A stretch of 5,110 nucleotides of DNA. It comes from Candidatus Bathyarchaeota archaeon. Lineage in GTDB: Archaea; Thermoproteota; Bathyarchaeia; RBG-16-48-13; GCA-020345945. The position numbers and the translations under genes were made by a program. Positions 1 through 5,110 of this stretch are shown piece by piece. The notes beneath the pieces were generated by a model. The model was not told the DNA's origin. It was given only the letters and a program-made list of their open reading frames with translations, and ran no database searches. The stretch covers positions 197,960-203,069 of the forward strand of contig CP070773.1 in assembly GCA_020345945.1 (NCBI GenBank). Direction: 5' to 3'. Positions within the stretch are counted from its first letter, which is position 1. Every line of letters starts with the position of its first letter.

Positions 1-1
1 C

Positions 2-355
2 ATCGCATGGCTGAGAAGTGGAGAGACCAAGATCGTTGAGAAGACCCCAAAAGACTTTGGGCTCAGAAAAGCCAAGGCTGAAGAGATAGCAGGAACCACC
101 CCTGAAGAGAGCGCGGCAATCACCTTCAATATTCTAAACGGTCTCTCTGGACAAGATGCGAAGAAAGATATCGTCATAGTAAATGCAGCAGCAGGGATTA
201 TCGTCGGTGGCAAAGCAGACGATTTCGAAGAAGGGTTAGAACAGGCTCATGAGTCCATCGAAAATGGACAAGCATATGAAAAGCTTAGAATGCTTGTCAA
301 GAAAAGCGGAGGAGATCTGTCGAATATTGAAGAACTCGAGTCAAAATATCTCTGA
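2..355 (+). CDS. trpD: Anthranilate phosphoribosyltransferase TrpD, C-terminal part (5' end outside window)
   Basis: TrpD transfers the phosphoribosyl group of PRPP to anthranilate, the second step from chorismate to tryptophan, in the cytoplasm. Only the last 117 residues are here, read in the frame that is open from base 2 to a TGA. Visible family features are the stretch TPKDFGLRKAKAEEIAG (local residues 15-31), which matches the TPEDFGL...EEL segment of TrpD, and NAAAGIIVGGKA (local 61-72), the conserved C-terminal Asn-Ala-Ala-Ala helix. The PRPP-binding GTGGD loop and metal-site acidic residues lie in the missing N-terminal part, so activity cannot be judged. The gene ends inside the start region of trpC, and the rest of the trp pathway follows on the same strand. 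The tail after QAYEKLRMLV is slightly longer than usual (ends SNIEELESKYL). The family call is firm; the truncation is due to the window edge. Confidence 0.93.
   Translation: MAWLRSGETKIVEKTPKDFGLRKAKAEEIAGTTPEESAAITFNILNGLSGQDAKKDIVIVNAAAGIIVGGKADDFEEGLEQAHESIENGQAYEKLRMLVKKSGGDLSNIEELESKYL
308..314 (+). promoter_or_regulatory. Probable ribosome binding site of trpC, inside trpD
   Basis: GGAGGAG lies within the trpD coding sequence, 12 nt before a TTG codon at 327 in the trpC frame. It is the best Shine-Dalgarno match near the trpC 5' end. The upstream in-frame ATGs at 249, 264 and 276 have no comparable purine core at normal spacing. The 12-nt spacer is longer than ideal, so the site supports the TTG start without proving it. 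Confidence 0.5.
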
Positions 356-1127
356 CTTTCTGGACGTCCTAGCAAGAGATGCCAAGGTAACCGTTGACGA
401 GGGATACTACGATAATACAACCAGCACCGAAAAAACCCGACTCAGCCTGAAGACCGCTATTTTAGAGAACAGAAATGCATCAATAATATCGGAGATCAAG
501 GCAGCCTCACCGTCCCTCGGTACCATTAGGAAAGGAGTCGATGTAAAGAAGACCGCACTGGCCATGAAGAGGGGTGGTGCCGCAGGAATATCAGTTCTGA
601 CCATGAGAGAACATTTCGCAGGTTCGCTGGACGCTCTGAGAGAAGTGCGGAGACATGTATCTATCCCAGTATTGATGAAGGATATCGTCATCAGCAGGAG
701 GCAGATAGACGCTGCCTTTAAGATCGGAGCTAGTGCTGTCCTGCTTATCAAAGCCCTTTCGGACCGGGGATACTGCGAGTGCGAGATAGATGAGATGATC
801 GCGTATGCTAAGTCGAGAGGGCTTGAAGTCCTTCTAGAGACCCATACAGAGGACGAGTTCTCAGCAGCCTTGGAGACCGAAGCCGATCTCATAGGCATCA
901 ACAATCGCGACCTGAGAACCCTAAAGGTAGACATCAATGTAACCTGCGAGATACTCCGAAGAATCGACCCAGGAGAAAAAGTAGTCGTCAGCGAGAGTGG
1001 AATCAACAATCCAGAAGAGGTACGACTACTCCATGAAGTCGGAGCAGACGCCTTTCTTGTTGGCTCTGCAATCATGAAGAGCAAGAATGTTGAGGAGAAG
1101 GTCACGGAGCTAGTGAAGGCGATATGA
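327..1127 (+). CDS. trpC: Indole-3-glycerol phosphate synthase TrpC
   Basis: TrpC decarboxylates and cyclises CdRP (carboxyphenylamino-deoxyribulose phosphate) to indole-3-glycerol phosphate. From the TTG start the protein is 266 residues, normal for a stand-alone (beta/alpha)8 enzyme. Residues that match the known active site are all present: E56 and K58 in SEIKAASPS, K118 in VLMKDIV, E171 in LLETHTEDE, N192 in GINNRDL, and E223/S224 in VVSESGI. The phosphate-binding end, VGADAFLVGSAIM, is also intact. The TTG start at 327 is chosen because GGAGGAG precedes it, it places the FLDVLARDAK segment near the N-terminus as in homologues, and it overlaps trpD by only 29 nt. Upstream ATGs at 249, 264 and 276 would give up to 292 residues but a trpD overlap of 80-107 nt. 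The stop overlaps the trpF start (ATGA). Function is very sure; the start is moderately sure. Confidence 0.95.
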   Translation: MKNSSQNISDFLDVLARDAKVTVDEGYYDNTTSTEKTRLSLKTAILENRNASIISEIKAASPSLGTIRKGVDVKKTALAMKRGGAAGISVLTMREHFAGSLDALREVRRHVSIPVLMKDIVISRRQIDAAFKIGASAVLLIKALSDRGYCECEIDEMIAYAKSRGLEVLLETHTEDEFSAALETEADLIGINNRDLRTLKVDINVTCEILRRIDPGEKVVVSESGINNPEEVRLLHEVGADAFLVGSAIMKSKNVEEKVTELVKAI

Positions 1128-1777
1128 GGACAGTAAGGATCAAGGTCTGTGGAATAACTCGAGAAGAGAACCTGAAAATCGCGGTATCTGCAGGCGTCGA
1201 GGCAATAGGATTCATAGTAGGTGTGCCTTCTTCACCCAGGAACCTGACTGTTGAAGAGGTAAAGAGATTGATGCACAAGATTCCCATATTCATTGATCGC
1301 GTCGCTGTCCTCGTTCTTGACGATATCGACCAGTCGATAGAGATCTGTGAGACTCTCCACCCAAGTGCGATCCAAGTCCATGGCGGTTCACCTTCTCTCG
1401 TCGCCAGATTTCACAGAGAAATGGAAGGTATACCAATGATAAGAGCGGTAGACGCAAAGTCAGGAGACGCTACTAACAATGCTCAAGAGGCAGCAAGACT
1501 ATTCGACGCTGTCCTCCTGGACTCACTGAATGAGAAGAAGTTGGGAGGAACAGGATCGGTCCATGACTGGAATGTGAGTCGAGACATCGCAGAAATGATT
1601 CAACCTAAACCTCTCATTTTGGCGGGAGGACTGACCCCAGAGAATGTGAAGGAGGCTGTAAGCATCGTCAAACCTTATGCCGTTGACGTCTCAAGCGGCA
1701 TTGAGGCTAGCCCAGGCGTAAAGGATCCAAGGAAGATCATTGAGTTCGTCGAGAGAGCTAAGGAGGTCTCACTATGA
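1124..1777 (+). CDS. trpF: Phosphoribosylanthranilate isomerase TrpF
   Basis: TrpF performs the Amadori rearrangement of N-(5'-phosphoribosyl)anthranilate to CdRP, the substrate of the neighbouring TrpC. The 217-residue length is typical of a single-domain (beta/alpha)8 isomerase. The general base Cys is C9 in IKVCGIT, and the general acid Asp is D133 in AVLLDS. The phosphate-binding loops are GGTGSVHDW (141-149), [10 protein letters not shown] (166-175) and VDVSSGIE (187-194). QVHG at 84-87 is another family motif. The ATG shares four bases with the trpC stop (ATGA), and the upstream match is weak (GAAGG, 4 nt away), so translation is probably coupled to trpC termination. It is a separate gene, not fused to trpC as in enteric bacteria. 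The reading frame is intact with no missing key residue. Confidence 0.96.
   Translation: MRTVRIKVCGITREENLKIAVSAGVEAIGFIVGVPSSPRNLTVEEVKRLMHKIPIFIDRVAVLVLDDIDQSIEICETLHPSAIQVHGGSPSLVARFHREMEGIPMIRAVDAKSGDATNNAQEAARLFDAVLLDSLNEKKLGGTGSVHDWNVSRDIAEMIQPKPLILAGGLTPENVKEAVSIVKPYAVDVSSGIEASPGVKDPRKIIEFVERAKEVSL
1760..1767 (+). promoter_or_regulatory. Strong ribosome binding site of trpB
   Basis: AAGGAGGT lies in the last codons of trpF, 6 nt before the trpB ATG at 1774. It is a near-perfect complement to the 16S rRNA 3' end and fixes the trpB start. Together with the ATGA overlap it suggests that trpB can be initiated efficiently in its own right as well as by coupling. Confidence 0.85.
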
Positions 1778-2979
1778 GTCTAAATCCAGTCAATGGTAAG
1801 TACGGCAAGTATGGTGGTAGGTTCGTACCTGAGACATTAATGGCTGCGATAAAGGAACTGGAAGAATCCTATATACAGATCAAGGAAGATCCCGAATTCA
1901 AGATAGAGTTGGAGTACTATCTCTCAGAATATGCTGGGAGACCTACCCCACTCTATTATGCAGAGAACTTGACCCGCAAGGTCGGTGGTCCGAAAATCTA
2001 TCTCAAAAGAGAAGATCTACTACATGGAGGAGCTCACAAGATAAACAACACCCTTGGGCAAGCCCTTCTCGCGAAGAGACTCGGTAAAGAAAGGGTAATC
2101 GCTGAGACAGGAGCAGGTCAACATGGAGTTGCTACAGCCATCGCATGTGCGGCACTCGGTCTAAAAGCCGAGATCTATATGGGATCAGAGGACATGGAAA
2201 GACAGGCTTTGAATGTCTTTAGGATGAGGATGCTCGGGGCAGAGGTTCATCCTGTCGATTCTGGATCGAGAACACTGAAAGACGCCATAAACGAGTCGTT
2301 TAGAGATTGGACTGCAAACGTTGAGACGACCTACTATCTCATCGGATCTGTTGTAGGGTCCCACCCGTACCCGATGATGGTCAGAGACTTCCAGAGCGTC
2401 ATCGGCAAGGAGACGCGAGAACAGATTCATAAGAAGGAGAAGAAGCTCCCAGACGCACTTGTCGCATGCGTAGGAGGCGGCAGCAACGCCATAGGCATCT
2501 TCTATCCCTTTCTTGGAGATGAAGAAGTCATGCTCTACGGTGTCGAAGCAGGAGGATCAGGAATCAGCACCGGGAAACATGCGGCTTCGCTCTGCGGAGG
2601 TGAAGAAGGTGTCTTCCACGGCATGCTTACCTATGTTCTACAAGACTCCGACGGTCAGATCCAGACGACACATAGCATCTCAGCAGGTCTCGATTATCCT
2701 GGGGTAGGACCTGAACACTCTCTCTTAAAAGCGGAAGGAAGAGTCAAGTACGCTACCGTGAACGATGACGACGCAGTCCAAGCGTTCCTTGAACTCTCAA
2801 GAACAGAGGGGATAGTACCAGCACTCGAACCCTCCCACGCCATCGCCTATTCAATAGAACTTGGAAAAACGATGAGAAAAGATCAGATAATAGTCGTGAA
2901 TCTCTCAGGTCGAGGAGATAAGGACGTTCGTACGATCTCCAATCACCTAGAAAGAGGTGAAAAAGATGAGAAGGATTGA
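1774..2979 (+). CDS. trpB: Tryptophan synthase beta subunit TrpB (TrpB1 type)
   Basis: TrpB is the PLP enzyme that joins indole, delivered through a tunnel from TrpA, with L-serine to make L-tryptophan. At 401 residues it fits the TrpB1 class that pairs with TrpA; the TrpB2 class is usually longer. The N-terminal [13 protein letters not shown] motif is classic. K89 in HGGAHKINN is the Schiff-base lysine, and E111 in AETGAGQHG is the catalytic acid. GGGSNA (234-239) binds the PLP phosphate, D307 in [11 protein letters not shown] and E352 in LEPSHA match conserved active-site residues, and S378 in LSGRGDKD contacts the pyridine nitrogen. The ATG overlaps the trpF stop and follows a strong Shine-Dalgarno. 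The 3' end overlaps trpA by 14 nt. The C-terminal tail ([11 protein letters not shown]) is charged, and its codons also carry the trpA ribosome binding site. Nothing appears broken. Confidence 0.97.
   Translation: MSLNPVNGKYGKYGGRFVPETLMAAIKELEESYIQIKEDPEFKIELEYYLSEYAGRPTPLYYAENLTRKVGGPKIYLKREDLLHGGAHKINNTLGQALLAKRLGKERVIAETGAGQHGVATAIACAALGLKAEIYMGSEDMERQALNVFRMRMLGAEVHPVDSGSRTLKDAINESFRDWTANVETTYYLIGSVVGSHPYPMMVRDFQSVIGKETREQIHKKEKKLPDALVACVGGGSNAIGIFYPFLGDEEVMLYGVEAGGSGISTGKHAASLCGGEEGVFHGMLTYVLQDSDGQIQTTHSISAGLDYPGVGPEHSLLKAEGRVKYATVNDDDAVQAFLELSRTEGIVPALEPSHAIAYSIELGKTMRKDQIIVVNLSGRGDKDVRTISNHLERGEKDEKD
2954..2960 (+). promoter_or_regulatory. Ribosome binding site of trpA, inside trpB
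   Basis: GAGGTGA lies in the trpB 3' end, 5 nt before the ATG at 2966. It is a full match to the anti-Shine-Dalgarno core. It argues for the ATG at 2966 over the in-frame GTG at 2957, because that GTG is part of the binding site itself. Confidence 0.8.
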
Positions 2980-3778
2980 GGAGGTCTTCCGGAAACTCCG
3001 GAAGAAAGGAGACGGCGCACTGATCGCCTACGTAACTGGAGGAGACCCAGAACCTAAATGGACAGCAAAGATCGTCGAAGAACTGATTAGAAACGGTGCA
3101 GATCTCGTAGAGCTTGGAATCCCTTTCTCAGATCCAGTAGCCGACGGACCAACGATCCAAGCAGCATCGACCCGGGCGTTGGAATCCGGAGTTACCCCCA
3201 GAGATGTATTACATATTGCACGAGAGGTTAGAGAAAGGTTCAGTACACCTCTGGTGATTCTGACTTACTACAACCCTATCTTCCGAATGGGAGTACAGAA
3301 ATTCTTCGAGCTGGCCGAGGAGTGTGGGATCGATGGGATAGTCGTTCCCGATCTCCCGATCGAAGAGGCAAAGGAGTACAAGAAGATCGCGGAGGCACAC
3401 TCCATAAATACCATCTTTCTCGCAGCTCCTTCAACATCCTCGAATAGGCTTCAGAAAATCATCAAATATTCATCAGGCTTCCTTTATCTGGTCGCACTCT
3501 ACGGCACAACAGGTGCACGAAAGGATCTCCAAGACTCAACCGTCCAACTCATAGGGAGGCTCCTTTCTTACACAAAGGGACAGATCAATCTAGCAGTCGG
3601 TTTCGGCATCTCAAAACCAAGTCACGTGAAGACAATCCTTGAGAGTGGGGCAGACGGTGTGATAGTTGGGAGTGCCTTTGTCAAGGTGATCGAAGAGAAC
3701 CTAGATGACCAGCAACAGATGCTCCAAAAGCTGGGAAAACTAACTAAAGAGTTGAAAAAAGCAACACTGAAACCGTAA
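2966..3778 (+). CDS. trpA: Tryptophan synthase alpha subunit TrpA
   Basis: TrpA cleaves indole-3-glycerol phosphate to indole and glyceraldehyde 3-phosphate and passes the indole to TrpB. From the ATG it has 270 residues, the usual size for this (beta/alpha)8 subunit. The catalytic pair E49 and D60 lies in [18 protein letters not shown], at the same numbers as in the Salmonella enzyme. VPDLPIEEA (127-135) follows, then the flexible loop and phosphate site [11 protein letters not shown] (178-188), GFGIS (212-216) and [12 protein letters not shown] (229-240). The LYGTTGAR form is one I associate with archaeal TrpA; bacterial enzymes more often read SxxGVTG. Starting at GTG 2957 would add three residues but would use up the Shine-Dalgarno, so ATG 2966 is preferred. 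This is the last gene of the operon, followed by a convergent neighbour about 100 nt away. Confidence 0.96.
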   Translation: MRRIEEVFRKLRKKGDGALIAYVTGGDPEPKWTAKIVEELIRNGADLVELGIPFSDPVADGPTIQAASTRALESGVTPRDVLHIAREVRERFSTPLVILTYYNPIFRMGVQKFFELAEECGIDGIVVPDLPIEEAKEYKKIAEAHSINTIFLAAPSTSSNRLQKIIKYSSGFLYLVALYGTTGARKDLQDSTVQLIGRLLSYTKGQINLAVGFGISKPSHVKTILESGADGVIVGSAFVKVIEENLDDQQQMLQKLGKLTKELKKATLKP

Positions 3779-3795
3779 CACGTCGAGAGACGATG

Positions 3796-3848
3796 AAAAA
3801 AGAGGATTAGAGAAGGGTTAGGAAGACAGTCGTCAGTAGAAGGCTGTC
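3796..3848 (-). terminator. Possible transcription terminator of the - strand unit, in the convergent spacer
   Basis: The 3779-3880 spacer separates the converging trpA and prenyl synthase genes. Read on the - strand, it contains a hairpin (arms 3842-3848 and 3825-3831, GACAGCC with GACTGTC, one mismatch, 10-nt loop). A pyrimidine-rich stretch then ends in six T residues (3801 down to 3796). Archaeal terminators depend mainly on T-rich tracts, so the T6 run is the more meaningful part. Read on the + strand, the hairpin is slightly better (7 pairs including one G-U), but only a weak T-rich stretch (about 3854-3889) follows, so a trp operon terminator is less clear. Confidence 0.4.
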
Positions 3849-3880
3849 CAGACGCTATTCTCCTGATATGCAGAGCATTT

Positions 3881-4960
3881 CTACTTATACCAGTCTAGAC
3901 TCTTCGAGACGTAGTTTATCAGACTGTTGAAGAAGCTTTTGGCAGAGGAGTTCATAGAGGTTTCACAGATAATATCGATCGCTTTCTTCGCGTGTTCTCG
4001 CGACCTTGTCTTTGCCTTCTCAAGTGCCCCACAGGCCTTAATGATCTCTCTTGCACGTTCAATATCATCCATTTCCACCTTCTTGGCAGTGAGGATACGT
4101 TCTAACTCACCTCTTTCTCCATTCTCGGCTAACTGGTAAGTATAGACGATATGGAGAGGCTTCTTTCCTCTGACAATATCGCCACCTGAGGGTCTACCAT
4201 ACTGCTCCTCTGAAGCGAAAGTACCTATAATGTCGTCTTGGATATCGAACGAGTAGCCAATGTGATTAGCCGCCTCTTCGATGAGACGAAACTCCTGTTT
4301 AGGGGCTTCTACGAGAATGGCTCCCGTTAGCATAGTCACCTTGAAGAGAGATGCTGCTCGTTTTGAAGCCATAGCTTCCCAGTCTTCTATACTCGGCTTC
4401 TCGTACTCGAAGAGAAGATCTAGGATCTGGCTCTCGTTGACCTCCCAGTAACCTTTTGCCAGAAGTCTAGCAACATCAAAGAGAAGATCCTTCTTGAATC
4501 CTGTCTCAACCAATATTGCTAGAGCCTTCGAGAAGAGGACATTACCATAGAAGACCGCTGTGCCCTCACCAAAATCAACGTCATATTCATTTGAGAAGAG
4601 CCTGTGAAACGCCTTTCCACCTCTTCTCAAATCATCGGAGTCGATCAGATCGTCGTGTATGAGGATGCTGTGACGGTAAAGCTCGATGGCTGTACAGACC
4701 TTTAAGATCTCCTCATCCACTCTATCCGCATAACCATGGTAGGCAAGAAGAGTGCTGCAGGAGGCTATCCGTTTGCCCTTTCGCAGGATGTACTCTCCTG
4801 CATGATCAGATACAGAACCTATGAACGGATGATACTCATCCGCTTCTTTCGAGAGCTTTTCAAAATATGTCTTGAGCCTAACATCGAGTATCGCAGTGTA
4901 ATAGTCGAGAAACTTGTCATGACTCAGGCTTCTAAGCTTCTCAGAGATTTCACTCGTCAT
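3881..4960 (-). CDS. Polyprenyl diphosphate synthase (geranylgeranyl-type, trans-isoprenyl)
   Basis: This enzyme condenses isopentenyl diphosphate with an allylic diphosphate, in archaea mainly to make C20 or longer chains for ether lipids and quinones. From ATG 4960 it has 359 residues, somewhat longer than the usual ~300-330, with an N-terminal extension of roughly 30-40 residues. The first Asp-rich motif is HDDLID (D103, D104, D107) followed by LRRG (R112, R113). The second is QDDIIG (D242, D243, third Asp replaced by Gly), and RGKKPLH (264-270) follows. The IPP site reads GKRIASC: K63 is present, but the position usually Arg three residues later is A66. The residue five before the first motif, often a chain-length determinant, is S98. 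An in-frame TTG at 4987 would add nine residues. Neither start has a convincing Shine-Dalgarno, so the start is uncertain. It probably shares a transcript with the VOC gene upstream. Product length cannot be set from sequence. Confidence 0.9.
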   Translation of the reverse strand: MTSEISEKLRSLSHDKFLDYYTAILDVRLKTYFEKLSKEADEYHPFIGSVSDHAGEYILRKGKRIASCSTLLAYHGYADRVDEEILKVCTAIELYRHSILIHDDLIDSDDLRRGGKAFHRLFSNEYDVDFGEGTAVFYGNVLFSKALAILVETGFKKDLLFDVARLLAKGYWEVNESQILDLLFEYEKPSIEDWEAMASKRAASLFKVTMLTGAILVEAPKQEFRLIEEAANHIGYSFDIQDDIIGTFASEEQYGRPSGGDIVRGKKPLHIVYTYQLAENGERGELERILTAKKVEMDDIERAREIIKACGALEKAKTRSREHAKKAIDIICETSMNSSAKSFFNSLINYVSKSLDWYK

Positions 4961-5005
4961 GTCTTGGACACGGTATTCTGTTGTCAAAGGCGTATCTGGA
5001 AGAGA

Positions 5006-5110
5006 TTACCTTCTTAAGGGAACCAGTTCTATCCAGATTCCGTCTGGATCTGTGATGAAGGCTATCTTGTGCTTCGATCCTTTTAGAGAGAAGGGTTCCA
5101 TAGCGATCTC
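5006..5110 (-). CDS. Glyoxalase/VOC superfamily protein, C-terminal fragment (5' end outside window)
   Basis: Only the last 34 residues are in the window, ending in TAA at 5008-5006. The segment KHKIAFITDPDGIWIELVP is the closing beta-strand motif of vicinal oxygen chelate proteins such as lactoylglutathione lyase (glyoxalase I). In this motif the Glu of IELVP is a usual metal ligand and DPDG is the preceding turn. Methylmalonyl-CoA epimerases share the fold but usually have a different turn (HPKDTGG), so a glyoxalase-like member fits better. The substrate cannot be named from this fragment. The gene ends 45 nt before the prenyl synthase ATG (18 nt before the alternative TTG), which suggests co-transcription. 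The protein is cut by the window edge; nothing shows it to be broken. Confidence 0.8.
   Translation of the reverse strand, partial: EIAMEPFSLKGSKHKIAFITDPDGIWIELVPLRR

Noticed and set aside
407..1105. Long antisense open frame of 232 codons opposite trpC
   Set aside because: It is rich in Ser, Leu, Arg and Thr, has no recognisable motif, and lies fully opposite a trpC with all catalytic residues intact. It is the mirror of GAG/GAC-rich codons and not a gene.
2185..2707. Short open frames within trpB (81 codons on - at 2185-2430, 64 codons on + at 2513-2707)
   Set aside because: They overlap strongly conserved TrpB sequence, have no ribosome binding site of note, and their translations resemble nothing I know.
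2957..2965. GTG at 2957 as the trpA start
   Set aside because: It forms part of the GAGGTGA ribosome binding site for the ATG at 2966 and has no good site of its own.
3781..3792. CGTC-GAGA-GACG mini-hairpin with a GNRA tetraloop right after the trpA stop
   Set aside because: The stem has only four pairs and no T tract follows on the + strand. It is too weak to call a terminator or structured RNA.
3893..3900. GTCTAGAC perfect 8-base palindrome
   Set aside because: It lies inside the prenyl synthase coding end. A single 8-base palindrome is expected by chance and shows no partner site.
4736..5017. 93-codon + strand frame opposite the prenyl synthase 5' end
   Set aside because: It lies opposite the conserved GKR region and N-terminus of an intact gene, and the protein looks like random antisense sequence.

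Overview
The window holds the 3' part of an archaeal-looking tryptophan biosynthesis operon on the + strand (trpD'-trpC-trpF-trpB-trpA, about 1-3778). It converges on a - strand pair: a polyprenyl (geranylgeranyl-type) diphosphate synthase gene at 3881-4960 and, upstream of it, the end of a glyoxalase/VOC-fold gene that runs off the right edge. Coding density is close to complete. The only real gap is the ~100-base convergent spacer at 3779-3880. I see no tRNA, rRNA, CRISPR array, insertion sequence or long repeat.

The organism is probably an archaeon. The TrpA phosphate-loop region reads [11 protein letters not shown], a form I associate with archaeal TrpA. Arg is mostly AGA/AGG/CGA and Ile is often ATA. 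The prenyl synthase has the GKRIASCS and YRHSILIHDD features I associate, from memory, with uncultured Thermoproteota such as Bathyarchaeia. Leaders are strongly Shine-Dalgarno based (AAGGAGGT, GAGGTGA). Placement below domain is a guess. The gene order D-C-F-B-A matches the classic bacterial trp order, with trpC and trpF as separate genes.

The trp genes overlap end to end: trpD/trpC by 29 nt if the TTG start is right, trpC/trpF and trpF/trpB by 4 nt each (ATGA), and trpB/trpA by 14 nt. This is the pattern of one polycistronic, translationally coupled message. The products act in series: TrpD adds phosphoribose to anthranilate, TrpF isomerises it, TrpC closes the indole ring, and TrpA/TrpB form tryptophan synthase. 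All catalytic residues I could check in TrpC, TrpF, TrpB and TrpA are present, so the pathway looks functional. trpE/trpG and the operon promoter, if present, lie left of the window.

The - strand unit (VOC protein then prenyl synthase) is probably a separate short operon. A T6 run in a pyrimidine-rich stretch of the convergent spacer, next to a hairpin, is a plausible terminator for it. The least ordinary item is the prenyl synthase, which lacks the usual second basic residue of the GGK(R)xR isopentenyl-diphosphate site and has Ser five residues before the first Asp-rich motif. I found no evidence of a new system; this is mostly a conventional metabolic region.
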